From NCBI GenBank assembly GCA_040767925.1, contig JAXGNN010000001.1:1054001-1118000 (forward strand): a DNA stretch of 64,000 nucleotides, in the 5' to 3' direction. Made by a program: the position numbers and the translations under genes. Of this stretch, positions 26,365-35,128 are shown in pieces (position 1 is the stretch's first letter; each line of letters begins with the position of its first letter). This stretch comes from Phil1 sp040767925 (GTDB lineage Bacteria; Bacillota; Clostridia; Christensenellales; CAG-138). Under the pieces are notes generated by a model. It was not told where the DNA came from. It worked only from the letters and a program-made list of their open reading frames with translations, and did not search any database.

Positions 26365-28463
26365 GCGTGTACTTGGTGTTCAGAAACTCCGTACATACGA
26401 TAATGTGCCAAAAATAGCTTCATGGTTAGGATATGCACCAGCTCTATTAGACGGTTCTGACCCAAAGAAAATAGATGACATCGGTAAAGCCCGGGGAGCA
26501 ACTTTTATAAAACTTGGTGAGCTGTCATATGCTGCACTAAAGTATGCCCTGCTTGACCACGGGAACAGAGTTTTTTTAGAAGAAACACCTGTCAAGCACA
26601 GTCACATCCAGTCAATATCATTTCAAGGCGGCAAGTTGGATGGTTGTTTGCTTGGGATATCACCGCGGCTAAATACTTTTATTGGTATCAGAGGTAGTGG
26701 CAAGTCTGCCGTGATTGAAGCCCTGCGGTATGGGCTCCAAATCAAGCCTTCATCTGTCGACTATAAATACAAGGATGAATTGGTGAAATTCATCCTTGAT
26801 TCTGGCGGAAAAGTCGTAATTACAACTGTAGATGAACATGGGAAGCAATATACTATCAGCCGGATTAATGGCGAAAATCCATCGATTATGGATAATGATG
26901 GGAATGATTTAGCGATACCTGTTTCGTCTGTCATAAGAAATCCGCTATACTTTGGTCAAAAAGATTTGGCTTATACCGCCCCCGGATATGAATTTGAATT
27001 GCTTCATAAGCTTGTTGGAGGACGTGTTTCCACAAAAGAAAGCGCCATTGCTGAACAAGTTGCTACATTGGCTGAAAAAATACGGTTACTAAACAGTGTC
27101 ACTGAAATACCTGAACAAATAAAAGAGTTGGAAGAAAATGCACGCGACATCGAGCATAAACTAACTGTATTTAAAGAAAAAGGAATCTCCGAGAAGCTCG
27201 AAAAACAGACAGCCTGCAATGCTGACGGCGTAAAAGTCGAGGATATTATCAAAGAGGCGAAACGTATTAGTCAGTTACTCACAAACTTCCTTTTGCAGTA
27301 CGACACATCAGCGGTTTCTCTTTCTGGGTACACATCAAAGTATAACGAAGCCGTATTTGCTAAGTTGCAATCACTTGTGAATTCTTTTGCTGCACATATG
27401 GCTGAAATCGCAAAGGCATCAGAAACTGTTGCAGAAGACATTTCCTCAATTGTCGCCGTTCAGAAGGAGCTCTCTGATGCAATCGATGAGTTCAAAGAAG
27501 AGTTTGCTCAAATTCGTCGTGAAGTACAAGATGACACGCTCGACATTGAAAGCTTTGGAAAATACGAAAAAGAAAAAGCAAGAATAGAAAATGAGATTGC
27601 TCGCCAAAAACGTGAACTCGCAAAAGAAAAAACTGTACGTGACGCGATTGCTACTTGTGTAAGAAAAAGAAACGATATCCTTCTGGAAATTTTTAATGCC
27701 TATAAGGCGGAAATTAACCGAATTAATAGTAGCCAAACTGAACTCCAAATTTCTATTGGGTTTAAAGGTGATAAAAATGCTTGGATAGGACAATTGAGGA
27801 CTGCTTTTAAGGGCACCGGAATAAGCGAAGTTAAGTACGGAACCATTGGTGCTTCCTTTTCTGATATGGTGGCTTTGGTTCAGGATATTATCCTCGATGG
27901 CGGCAAACTACTAAGACCGTTAATAACAGAAGCCCAATATGATTCTGTTGCTGCAAAGATACGCGAAAGCTTTGAATCGTTGATAAGCAATGTGACCCCC
28001 AATTTGGTGGAGATTTCTTACCACGGGAAGCCTTTGAGTCAACACTCGCTAGGACAACGTGCATCTGCCCTTGTGTTATTTATCCTATCACAAAATGATA
28101 ACGATGTAGTTATTATCGACCAACCCGAAGATGACCTTGACAATCAAGTCGTTTATACTGAGTTTATCAAAAAGCTAAAGGAAAAAAAGTACGAAACACA
28201 GTTTATATTCGCCACACACAATGCGAACATACCTGTGCTGGGAGATGCAGAAAGAATTGTTGCTGCCGATAGCTCAGATGGTATTATGCACATTTCGTCT
28301 GGAACAATTGACTCTAAAGAAACTCATCAACAAATTGTTGACATTATGGAAGGTGGCTATGAAGCCTTTAAACGTCGTAATGTGATTTACTCAACATGGG
28401 AAAAAAACTAAAATTTTCGGACAGACATGGAGCGCTCTGATACGACAGCTCTTTCATCCTACG

Positions 28464-28494
28464 TGCTCGTTAACGATACCCTGCTCGTTAACGA
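28464..28494. repeat. Two 13-bp direct repeats downstream of the TrlF-like gene
   Basis: TGCTCGTTAACGA occurs at 28464-28476 and 28482-28494. The GTTAAC core is palindromic. No function assigned. The surrounding 28412-28703 gap otherwise holds only the hairpin at 28547-28597; a short open frame there lacks a ribosome site. Confidence 0.5.
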
Positions 28495-28546
28495 AAGCTC
28501 GCCGACAGAAGAAAATGGTGCATTGTATCAAAATAGTGCAGGAAAC

Positions 28547-28597
28547 ACAAAAAGCATAACGTTATGGATGTTAACCAGAGCGTTGTGCTTTTTTTGT
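28547..28597 (+). terminator. Rho-independent terminator after the TrlF-like gene
   Basis: AAAAAGCATAACG pairs with CGTTGTGCTTTTT (one G-U pair) across a loop of about 20 bases, and the right arm ends in a T run. It could also work for the other strand because of the matching A run. Confidence 0.6.
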
Positions 28598-28703
28598 ACT
28601 GTACAATCTAGTAAAGATTAGATTAATTTCTCACTGTTGCAAGTCCCATGGTAAAATTTAGTTTTTAGGGATAATTGCTTTTTATTTCTGAAAGGAGTCT
28701 CTT

Positions 28704-29180
28704 ATGAGAAGTGCCAAAGAATCGGGATATTTTCCATATAGCTCAAAACAAGTGTGTTACATTGAGGTGGACAAGCATGGTAATATTTCACAGGTTGACC
28801 ATACCGGTTCTGCGATGTTTGCAGCATATCATAATGCTGTTAGTGGCAAAAGCAAAATATACGCTGTGTGGCCTGGTAACTACCGAAGCGATTTGTTCGA
28901 AATTGACGATCTCAATGCGCTTGCAGATGCTTTTGGTGTGACTCGGCCCGATTCGCATGTTCATCAGTTAGAATGGGCATTAAGTAATATTGATGACGGA
29001 AAATCTCTTTATGCAGATTTGGATATCTGTTTTCACTGCGGTTGTCAGCTGAATTTTGACAACATTAAGAAATTTGCTTTAGATATGAAGGAACAGAAGC
29101 ATTGGGATGTCGCAACATCAAAGGGAATCAGCGGAACAGGAAACAGGTATACAGTTTCTGTTCGGCGCAATAGCCTGTAG
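28704..29180 (+). CDS. Unknown protein in the defence island
   Basis: 158 residues with GAAAGGAG 7 bases before ATG 28704. The N-terminal half is mixed alpha/beta (QVCYIEVDKHGNIS, KIYAVWPGNYRSDLFEIDD). A Cys-rich motif (DICFHCGCQLNF) lies near residue 110. No known family was recognised. It has its own terminator at 29223 and lower GC than the host-like genes to the right, like its neighbours. Placement between a TrlF-like gene and an XRE regulator suggests cargo of the same island, but no function is proposed. Confidence 0.7.
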   Translation: MRSAKESGYFPYSSKQVCYIEVDKHGNISQVDHTGSAMFAAYHNAVSGKSKIYAVWPGNYRSDLFEIDDLNALADAFGVTRPDSHVHQLEWALSNIDDGKSLYADLDICFHCGCQLNFDNIKKFALDMKEQKHWDVATSKGISGTGNRYTVSVRRNSL

Positions 29181-29222
29181 AGCCTGCGGGCTGCCTGCAT
29201 CTATTTTATCAACATTAAACAA

Positions 29223-29260
29223 AAAACAGAAGGCACCCTCAAGAGAGTGCCTTCTGTTTT
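29223..29260 (+). terminator. Rho-independent terminator
   Basis: AAAACAGAAGGCAC (29223-29236) pairs perfectly with GTGCCTTCTGTTTT (29247-29260), a 14-bp stem with a 10-base loop and T run. It ends the unknown gene before it and can act in both directions. Confidence 0.85.
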
Positions 29261-29298
29261 TGGCATTAAGATGGAGGAGTTGAATGGGCCGTATAAAG

Positions 29299-29319
29299 AA
29301 GCCGCAGTGCGGCTTTTTT
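29299..29319 (+). terminator. Second terminator-like hairpin
   Basis: AGCCGCA and TGCGGCT form a 7-bp stem with a minimal loop, followed by a T run. It lies 40 bases after the preceding terminator in a stretch without genes. Confidence 0.55.
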
Positions 29320-29364
29320 AGGTCCCAAAATTTCGTGCCACGCCAGCCTGTATAGCGTGGAGCG

Positions 29365-29391
29365 GCCCTGCGGCGGGGTACGCCGCAGGGC
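29365..29391. other. Perfect 11-bp GC-rich hairpin of unknown role
   Basis: GCCCTGCGGCG (29365-29375) and CGCCGCAGGGC (29381-29391) with a 5-base loop, in a locally GC-rich patch inside an AT-richer region. It is not followed by T residues. The local stretch 29320-29460 may be part of a structured RNA or a leftover of an integration site. Confidence 0.4.
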
Positions 29392-29440
29392 ACTAGGTCT
29401 GCGGACCGTCGCAAGCAGGGCGTTGCCGATGACCGAAATT

Positions 29441-29462
29441 CAATCCTCCTCGCCTCCACCAA
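29441..29462 (+). other. Short sequence resembling a tRNA/tmRNA 3' end, possible attachment-site remnant
   Basis: The sequence TTCAATCCTCCTCGCCTCCACCA ends like a T-loop plus acceptor stem and CCA of a tRNA or tmRNA, but no matching 5' half or T-stem is present. Mobile elements often leave such fragments where they integrated into RNA genes. Weak evidence only. Confidence 0.3.
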
Positions 29463-29615
29463 TAGAAAGCAATCTGACATTTCAATCCCTGTAAGGATAC
29501 TTGCACTTTACCTTGAGTGAGAGATTTTTAGCGTCTATTTCTATCTTGCAAAGTAACAGGGCCTATGAAGTGAAAAAGCTCTTGACACAGCCGACACAAC
29601 GCAACACAATGACAG

Positions 29616-29630
29616 TATAATGACCGGTCA
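29616..29630 (+). promoter_or_regulatory. -10 box and palindromic operator before the XRE regulator
   Basis: TATAAT at 29616-29621 overlaps by one base a perfect 10-bp palindrome, TGACCGGTCA (29621-29630), 26 bases before the start codon. A TTGACA occurs further upstream at 29582 but is too far (28 bases) to be its partner. The palindrome is well placed for autorepression by the downstream HTH protein. Confidence 0.5.
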
Positions 29631-29655
29631 GTATTGAACGCATAAGGGGGATAAG

Positions 29656-30450
29656 ATGGGAGCAAAGTCAATTAAAGGCAGCTTAGAGTTTGGCGAATCC
29701 ATAAGGCTTAGACGAAATGAGCTAAATCTCACTATTGAGGAGGCGGCATCAAAAGCGGGGGTTGGAACAAAAACATGGAGCCGCTACGAATCTGGAGAAT
29801 CTATAAGGAAAGACAAATGCAGAGGTGTTTGCAAAGCACTAAACTGGCGCAGTTTTCCAGACAGTGAAGAATCCGATACAGATAGCATATTAGATTTAGA
29901 CAAATATAGAAATCACAAAGCATGGTCGCCATATCTTATGAAATCATTTGGGAGATTTGCTGCTATATCATTTGTGATTGGTAGTGATATCCTTTACGAT
30001 AATATACAACAAGACTTAGAGGCGCTTTCTTCCATGCCAAGGGGGTCTCATGTTGGAGAAATAGACGTTTCATGGATGGAGGCATCATTACCGCCACAAT
30101 TTCTCATGAGGTATGATTATGATTTTTTGTATATCCTGCTCGACACAGTTATCCGATTTCGAGCGCAAGCTCCTATGGGAAATCAGATAATAGCCCATAG
30201 TGTGATAGAGGAACTAGCGTTATACTTAATTGTTGAAGAGTCTCGATTTCTGATGGAAAGTATCGAACCTGATATTGAAAAAGACGATACTGAAGAAGAC
30301 AATGTTGAAGACTATGCTGGTTGGGATGAATGGGTATTTGACATCTTTGATGACATGGACGTGGTTACCTGTTTATATTCAGGCATTTATTTAGATAGCG
30401 ATCATACATATCATTTTGATCATTGGTTGGAAAGGCAATTCTACTGCTAA
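29656..30450 (+). CDS. XRE-family HTH regulator with large C-terminal domain
   Basis: 264 residues. Residues ~11-65 form an XRE helix-turn-helix (FGESIRLRRNELNLTIEEAA, then GVGTKTWSRYESGE). The remaining 190 residues have no recognised fold; they contain an acidic segment (EPDIEKDDTEEDNVED) and many aromatic residues. AGGGGG precedes the ATG. Regulators of this type often control islands or toxin-antitoxin-like modules. The upstream palindrome suggests autoregulation. Low GC matches the island, not the high-GC genes to the right. Confidence 0.8.
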   Translation: MGAKSIKGSLEFGESIRLRRNELNLTIEEAASKAGVGTKTWSRYESGESIRKDKCRGVCKALNWRSFPDSEESDTDSILDLDKYRNHKAWSPYLMKSFGRFAAISFVIGSDILYDNIQQDLEALSSMPRGSHVGEIDVSWMEASLPPQFLMRYDYDFLYILLDTVIRFRAQAPMGNQIIAHSVIEELALYLIVEESRFLMESIEPDIEKDDTEEDNVEDYAGWDEWVFDIFDDMDVVTCLYSGIYLDSDHTYHFDHWLERQFYC

Positions 30451-30461
30451 TTGGTTTGAAT

Positions 30462-30512
30462 GACGGTCGAAATCCGAACTCTTTTGTTCGAATTGAGACC
30501 GTTGTTTTTGTT
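30462..30512 (+). terminator. Terminator after the XRE gene
   Basis: GACGGTCGAAATCCGAAC and GTTCGAATTGAGACCGT form an imperfect long stem with a short loop, followed by a T-rich run at 30505-30510. The rest of 30513-30659 shows nothing recognisable. Confidence 0.6.
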
Positions 30513-30659
30513 AAAAGCCCTAAAGCAGGGCGTTCTCATCAGATGTTCTTACTCTGTTAACCGGACGCGCCATGAATAAAAGTCCATATCATTTAGCGAA
30601 AATCAAAATCCACATTATTCGAACTCTATTGTCAATGATAAACAAATCATCAACACCAG

Positions 30660-30885
30660 TTGATACAACGAAACCCGCTTCGGAATGAGGCGGGTTTTGT
30701 TGTATGGAGCGGAAAAGTTGATAGATTCTGGGTTTTTGAGATATAGGGATGCGGATTCTTCGGTGGTTGGCTTGTATCGATATGGCTGTTATCAGGTTGA
30801 GGACAGGTTGACGAGGCGCCGTTTTAGAGTTTGAAACTTTGAGGGGGAATCGTTCACTATTATGCAAATCGTTCACGAGTATCAT
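30660..30885. repeat. MITE-like repeat, copy A
   Basis: About 226 bp bounded by TTGATAC and GTATCA, which are imperfect inverted ends. It contains a hairpin (AAACCCGC...GCGGGTTT around 30670-30697) and, near the right end, GAGTTTGAAACTTTGAGGG and GTTCACGAGTATCATA. A second copy lies at 51920-52131. Both ends are well conserved between copies and the middle is not. No transposase is encoded. The minus-strand open frame across it has no ribosome site and is not shared by copy B. Confidence 0.75.
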
Positions 30886-31098
30886 AAATTGACCTTAAGC
30901 AAGCGAAACGGAGCGGCCTATATCAGCCCCGTCCCGCTTGCGCAAACTGTATAAGACGTTTTAACAGCTCTTCGGCTTCACCCATCCTCTGTTTAGGCAA
31001 GGCAAAAGCGTTCTGCTTGAAGTCTGCCGCCCTTAACCAATACACCTTTTATAACGAAAGCCATTGTGCTACCCAAGGCTTTCTCATTTCTTTTTCCC
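30886..31098. other. Intergenic stretch without recognised features
   Basis: Lies between the repeat and the MFS gene's 3' end. GC content rises toward the right, marking the border between the AT-richer island and the GC-rich host-like region. No hairpin with a T run was seen. Confidence 0.4.
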
Positions 31099-32478
31099 TC
31101 AAACAGAGCTCTCCGCGTTATCATCCTTCCCCTCGGCGCGCAGGCGCCCGGAATATTTCACAAGCCCAAGCAGCGGCAGGAACGCGATGGCGCAGGTGAT
31201 GATCATCGAATAGAACAGGCTGTTGTAGCTGCCTGTCGCGTCTATGATCCATCCGAGCAGGGGCACGCAGAACAGCGAGGTGCACACGATGACCATCAAC
31301 GTCGTTGAATAAAGCGTGCCGGTGTTCGTGCCCGTGCTCGGCGCGAAGCTCATGACATACGGGATGGTCATGACGTCCAGCACGCTGGAGGAAGCCCCGA
31401 TGAAGAAGCAGCAAACGCTCAGGCTGATGAAATCCCTGACGAACAGCAGTATGGCGGCCGCGCCCAGCATCATGCCGACGAGGCCTATGCCGAAGAGGGT
31501 TTTTTTGTTCATTTTGTCCGCGATCGCGCCGATGGGGATCGCCATGAGCAGATAGCCGCCGAAGTAAACGGCTGTGGCGATCATCGCGATATTCGGGTCG
31601 AGATTCAGGACGGAATACATATAGGAGGAGCCGAAGGTCTGCATGCCGTAAATGCCGAAGTTGGCGAATATCTTGACGAGGAACACCATCAAAATGCACA
31701 TACGGGCCGCCTTGGGAAGCAGTTTATAGGTTTCAGCGATGACCTTGAAGGGATTGAATTTTCCCTGGTTGCCGGCCGCGCGCTGCTCCTCGATCTTGCG
31801 GTTTTTCTCGGCCTCCGCGGGAGAGGTGAGCGCAAAGCCGATGATGACCAGCAGCATGACCGCGCCGCCGATATAGAACGGGAAGCCTTCATTAATATGG
31901 TAAAGCGCGCTTCCGGCAAAGGTCATCACGAGGAAGCCGATCCCGCCAAAGAGCACCGAGAAGGAGGACATCTTGTTCTGGTGTTCCTTGGGTACCATGT
32001 TGTATTGGTAACCGGAACGGAACTGCCCGCCGACCGCGTCCGAGAACATGCACACGAACACGATTGCCACCGTGGGGACGAGCAGCGGAATGAGGGACTT
32101 CGTATCGCCGCTGTGCGCGGGGTTGATCAGCGAAACCAGCAGTGGCAGGCTGATGAACGCGGCCACGCAGACGAAGCCCATGATCACGCCCAACTCGCGG
32201 CGCTTGGTCGTGCGGTCTCCCCACGCGCCGAATATCGGGAGGAAAAACGTCGCGAAGAAGTTGTCGATGCTCATAATGAGGCTTGTGGCGAACGCGCTCA
32301 GGCCAAAGCCCGCCACGACGCTCGCTCCATCCCCGAATGTGGGGTTGCCCGACTGCAGGATGATCGGGAAGTAGTTGTTGTAAGCGCCCCACATGATGGA
32401 AATCGCCATGTTCAACAAGCCATAGAATACGAAGAATTTCACGTATGGCTTCGCGCTCGAGGAAAACCTGGATTTCAT
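31099..32478 (-). CDS. Major facilitator superfamily transporter
   Basis: 459 residues from ATG 32478, which has AAGGAA upstream; the open frame extends 25 codons further but lacks a ribosome site. About twelve membrane helices and the cytoplasmic loop GAWGDRTTKRRELG, a variant of the MFS motif between helices 2 and 3, are visible, as is IADKMNKKT in the second half. The family resembles sugar or glycoside permeases, but the substrate cannot be inferred. Divergent from the M20D amidohydrolase gene with facing promoters, so it may import that operon's substrate. Confidence 0.88.
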   Translation of the reverse strand: MKSRFSSSAKPYVKFFVFYGLLNMAISIMWGAYNNYFPIILQSGNPTFGDGASVVAGFGLSAFATSLIMSIDNFFATFFLPIFGAWGDRTTKRRELGVIMGFVCVAAFISLPLLVSLINPAHSGDTKSLIPLLVPTVAIVFVCMFSDAVGGQFRSGYQYNMVPKEHQNKMSSFSVLFGGIGFLVMTFAGSALYHINEGFPFYIGGAVMLLVIIGFALTSPAEAEKNRKIEEQRAAGNQGKFNPFKVIAETYKLLPKAARMCILMVFLVKIFANFGIYGMQTFGSSYMYSVLNLDPNIAMIATAVYFGGYLLMAIPIGAIADKMNKKTLFGIGLVGMMLGAAAILLFVRDFISLSVCCFFIGASSSVLDVMTIPYVMSFAPSTGTNTGTLYSTTLMVIVCTSLFCVPLLGWIIDATGSYNSLFYSMIITCAIAFLPLLGLVKYSGRLRAEGKDDNAESSV

Positions 32479-32546
32479 ACGGCTGATTCCTTTCCTGATT
32501 TTGATTTGATGGCTACGGGACCGGAGGAGGATCGGCGAATACGGGC

Positions 32547-32575
32547 TTGACACTTGGATTAACTTGCGGTAAACT
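32547..32575 (+). promoter_or_regulatory. Sigma-A promoter of the M20D/D-aminoacylase/GRE operon
   Basis: TTGACA at 32547-32552, a 17-base spacer and TAAACT at 32570-32575, giving a leader of about 125 bases before the start at 32707. It overlaps the control region of the divergent MFS gene. Confidence 0.65.
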
Positions 32576-32588
32576 CTTTGCGTAAGTC

Positions 32589-32618
32589 ATTCTAGCATGC
32601 GAATTTAACCGCTGTCAA
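32589..32618 (-). promoter_or_regulatory. Sigma-A promoter of the MFS gene
   Basis: On the minus strand TTGACA (32613-32618) and TAGAAT (32589-32594) are separated by 18 bases, about 110 bases upstream of the MFS start. The two divergent promoters are interleaved, so shared regulation is likely. Confidence 0.65.
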
Positions 32619-32706
32619 CACCAATCCTTAAGCTTTCGAAAAGACTTGAAACGCGATGGAACCAGATTTGAACCGGGCGCGCCCGGTTCGCATCCCGGAG
32701 GTATGG

Positions 32707-33891
32707 ATGAATACGCTCAACGAGGCAAAAGCGCTTTCCGCTTGGCTGACCGGCGTCCGCCGGGAACTCCATATGCGCCCCGAGGTGGGGCTGGATCTGC
32801 CCGTCACGGCCGCTCTCGTCGCGCACGAGCTGGACGCCATGGGTGTTTCGTATAAACGCATCCTGCCCTCCGGCATCAAAGCCGTAATTGGGAAAGGCGA
32901 AAAGCGCATACTCCTTCGCGGCGACATGGACGCGCTGCCGATCAAAGAGGAAACGGGGCTACCCTATTCCTCGCTCAACGAGGGCAACATGCACGCGTGC
33001 GGCCATGATATGCACACGGCCATGCTCCTCGGCGCGGCCAGGCTGCTCAAGGCGCACGAGGACGCGCTCGAGGGCGAAGTTGTGCTGATGTTCCAGCCGG
33101 GGGAAGAGGGCTACGGCGGCGCGCCGCGCATGATCGAGGCGGGCTTGCTGGAACCCATGCCGGACTGTGCCGTCGCGCTGCATATGGCGCCGATGGCAGG
33201 TTATCCCTCCGGCGCGCTCGTCACGATGCCGGGCGCGATCCTCGCCTCCAGCGACACCATCGAAATCACCGTCCGCGGCATCGGCGGACACGGAGCGGAG
33301 CCCCACCTGTGCAAAAACCCCATCGCCGCCGCGATGCGGATCGTCGGCGCGCTGGACGACGTGGTCCGCTTCGAGCTCCCGGCAAACGTGCGCTGCGTAT
33401 TCTCGGTCTGCGAAATCCATGCGGGGACGGCGCCCAACGTCATCCCCGAAACCTGCGCCGTGCGCGGAACCCTGCGCATGATGGATGAGGAAAAGCGCGC
33501 ATGGCTCATCAAGCGCTTCGCGCAAACCGCCGCAGCCGCGGCAAGGCTCTATGGAACGGAGGCGGAATTTATCGCTTCCGCGGGCATGCCCGTCACATAC
33601 AACGACGCGGCGTTCACCGAACAGGTGCACGGTTATCTGACCAACGACCTCCCCGGCGCGCTCGTCGGCCCTATCGCGGATTATTCGTCCATGGGCAGCG
33701 AGGATTTCTCCTGCATCGCGCAGCGGGTCCCCTCGTGCTACCTCTACGTCGTGTCCCAGTCGCCGCCGGACCAAGACTACGCGGGGCACAGCCCTCACGT
33801 CGTGTTCGACGACGAAGCCCTGCCCCACGGCGCGGCGGCATACGCGCAGATCGCCATGAGCTACCTCGGCCGGAAGGGCTCCGGCGCATAA
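32707..33891 (+). CDS. M20D amidohydrolase (N-acyl-amino-acid or hippurate hydrolase type)
   Basis: 394 residues from ATG 32707, chosen because GGAGG lies 5 bases upstream; the earlier in-frame ATG has none. Metal-site motifs of the M20D subfamily are clear: LRGDMDALPIKEETGLPY, MHACGHDMHTAML, FQPGEEGYGGA and, near the C-terminus, MGSEDFS. The dimerisation lobe lies between. It cleaves the amide of N-acyl or N-aroyl amino acids. First gene of the plus-strand cluster that includes a D-aminoacylase and alanine racemase. Confidence 0.92.
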   Translation: MNTLNEAKALSAWLTGVRRELHMRPEVGLDLPVTAALVAHELDAMGVSYKRILPSGIKAVIGKGEKRILLRGDMDALPIKEETGLPYSSLNEGNMHACGHDMHTAMLLGAARLLKAHEDALEGEVVLMFQPGEEGYGGAPRMIEAGLLEPMPDCAVALHMAPMAGYPSGALVTMPGAILASSDTIEITVRGIGGHGAEPHLCKNPIAAAMRIVGALDDVVRFELPANVRCVFSVCEIHAGTAPNVIPETCAVRGTLRMMDEEKRAWLIKRFAQTAAAAARLYGTEAEFIASAGMPVTYNDAAFTEQVHGYLTNDLPGALVGPIADYSSMGSEDFSCIAQRVPSCYLYVVSQSPPDQDYAGHSPHVVFDDEALPHGAAAYAQIAMSYLGRKGSGA

Positions 33892-33947
33892 AACCGTTCG
33901 GGGAGCAATCCCGATACCGGCCGTATGGCCAAAAGGAGTTCACGATT

Positions 33948-35114
33948 ATGGATCAGCTTCGCGCGCAGAACATCGCAAACAACCTCCTCGTGAAGGGCGA
34001 AAACGGGAACCTGAGTGCCCATTCGCTGGCGGATAGGCTCGAATACTACCATACGACGGCCTTTACCCTCGCCTGCATCGACGACTATCAGATCGACAGC
34101 ACGCTCGCTTTCGGCAAAACCGCGCTGGAGGGCGAGCCCGTGCGCGACGACACGCCCTTCATGGCCGCTTCCGTCTCGAAGGCCGTGACCGCCGTCGGTG
34201 CGATGATGCTCGTGCAGCAGGGCGTGATAGACCTCGACCGCGACGTAAACGAATACATGAAGGGCTACGTCATCCCCGCGAAGGAAGGGCTTTCCAACCG
34301 GGTCACGCTGCGCCAGATCTTCGGCCACCTGGGCGGATTGAACGTACACGGATTCGGCGGCTATAAGAAGGGCGAGCCGGTGCCCACGCTCCTGCAGGTA
34401 CTGGGCGGCGAATATCCGGCAAAGAACGAGCGGGTGACGGTCGTTCGCCCGCAGGGAACGCAGACGCCCGTAAGCGAGGACGCGCAGGGCAGCTATTCGG
34501 GCGGCGGGCTGTGCGTGGCGCAGAAGGTCATGTGCGACGTGACGGGCCGCGATTTCGCCGAATTGATGGGCGAACTGGTGCTGGCCCCTTTCGGCATGGA
34601 CGACAGCACGTTCCATCAGGCGGATACGGAGCAGTTCAGGAAAAAGTACGCCGGAAGGACGCTGCCCGTGGGCTACAACGCCACGCGCGGCGGGGAGAGG
34701 CTGGATCGTTATGTGCCCGTGGAGGGCGGGCCGCAGGTCTACTGCGAGCTGGCGGCGGGCGGGCTCTGGTCCACCTCGAAAGACCTCGCGAAGTTCGGCC
34801 TTCGGCTCCAGAACATATTGAGACAAGACGACTGCCCCGCCTTGTCGAAAAAGAATCTTGAAACGATGCTCGTGCGGCAGGAAAATTCCGAAAACGGGAT
34901 CGGTTTCTATATCTACCCCACGTTCGACCCGGACGTTTTCATGTTCGCGCACACGGGCTGCAACGACGGCTTCATGAGCATGGCGTATTTCACCAACGAC
35001 GGGCGCGGCTTCGCGCTGATGTTCAACTCCAACGAAGGACTCAACCTCTATTACGAAGTTCCCCGTGCGATCGCGCGGGAGTACGGCTACCCCATCCCGC
35101 CGGAAGCCATATAA
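33948..35114 (+). CDS. Serine hydrolase, beta-lactamase/PBP-like (class C fold)
   Basis: 388 residues. The nucleophile motif is S75-V-S-K78 (AASVSKAVT), followed by YSGGGL as the second motif and FAHTGCND as the HTG-type third motif. No signal peptide is visible, so it is probably cytoplasmic, unlike true beta-lactamases. Relatives include D-aminopeptidases, esterases and amidases; D-stereospecific peptidase activity would fit the neighbouring D-aminoacylase and alanine racemase. AAGGAG precedes ATG 33948; next gene after 14 bases. Confidence 0.9.
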   Translation: MDQLRAQNIANNLLVKGENGNLSAHSLADRLEYYHTTAFTLACIDDYQIDSTLAFGKTALEGEPVRDDTPFMAASVSKAVTAVGAMMLVQQGVIDLDRDVNEYMKGYVIPAKEGLSNRVTLRQIFGHLGGLNVHGFGGYKKGEPVPTLLQVLGGEYPAKNERVTVVRPQGTQTPVSEDAQGSYSGGGLCVAQKVMCDVTGRDFAELMGELVLAPFGMDDSTFHQADTEQFRKKYAGRTLPVGYNATRGGERLDRYVPVEGGPQVYCELAAGGLWSTSKDLAKFGLRLQNILRQDDCPALSKKNLETMLVRQENSENGIGFYIYPTFDPDVFMFAHTGCNDGFMSMAYFTNDGRGFALMFNSNEGLNLYYEVPRAIAREYGYPIPPEAI

Positions 35115-35128
35115 GGGAAAGAGCGCAT

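Larger units (their letters stand above)
25823..28411 (+). pseudogene. TrlF-like PHP-domain/SMC-type ATPase, split by an internal inversion
   Basis: A defence-type gene fusing an N-terminal PHP phosphoesterase to an SMC-like ATPase. AGGAGGG precedes ATG 25823, and the first 32 codons give the metal motif VDFHMHTHRD. At 25911-25919 the sequence flips: the next part of the PHP domain (GIITNHNKFD, LPGVELSIKEG, FVVFAHIEQNN) lies on the minus strand. The plus frame resumes at 26309 with KECDGGLIKSLA and continues to Walker A GIRGSGKSA, a coiled-coil middle, a signature-like SLGQRASALVLF and Walker B VVIIDQPEDDLD. Flipping the segment between the 9-bp arms restores one 862-residue frame. As written, translation stops at 25961-25963 after 46 codons. 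A terminator-like hairpin follows. Confidence 0.9.

Noticed and set aside
28427..28621. 64-residue open frame after the TrlF-like gene
   Set aside because: It has no ribosome site, covers two direct repeats and a terminator hairpin, and matches nothing.
29483..29510. TTTCAATCCCTGTAAGG-like sequence reminiscent of a CRISPR repeat
   Set aside because: It occurs once; there is no second copy or spacer structure and no cas gene.
30589..30885. 98-residue minus-strand open frame over repeat copy A
   Set aside because: No ribosome site and not preserved in copy B, which has stops in the corresponding frame.
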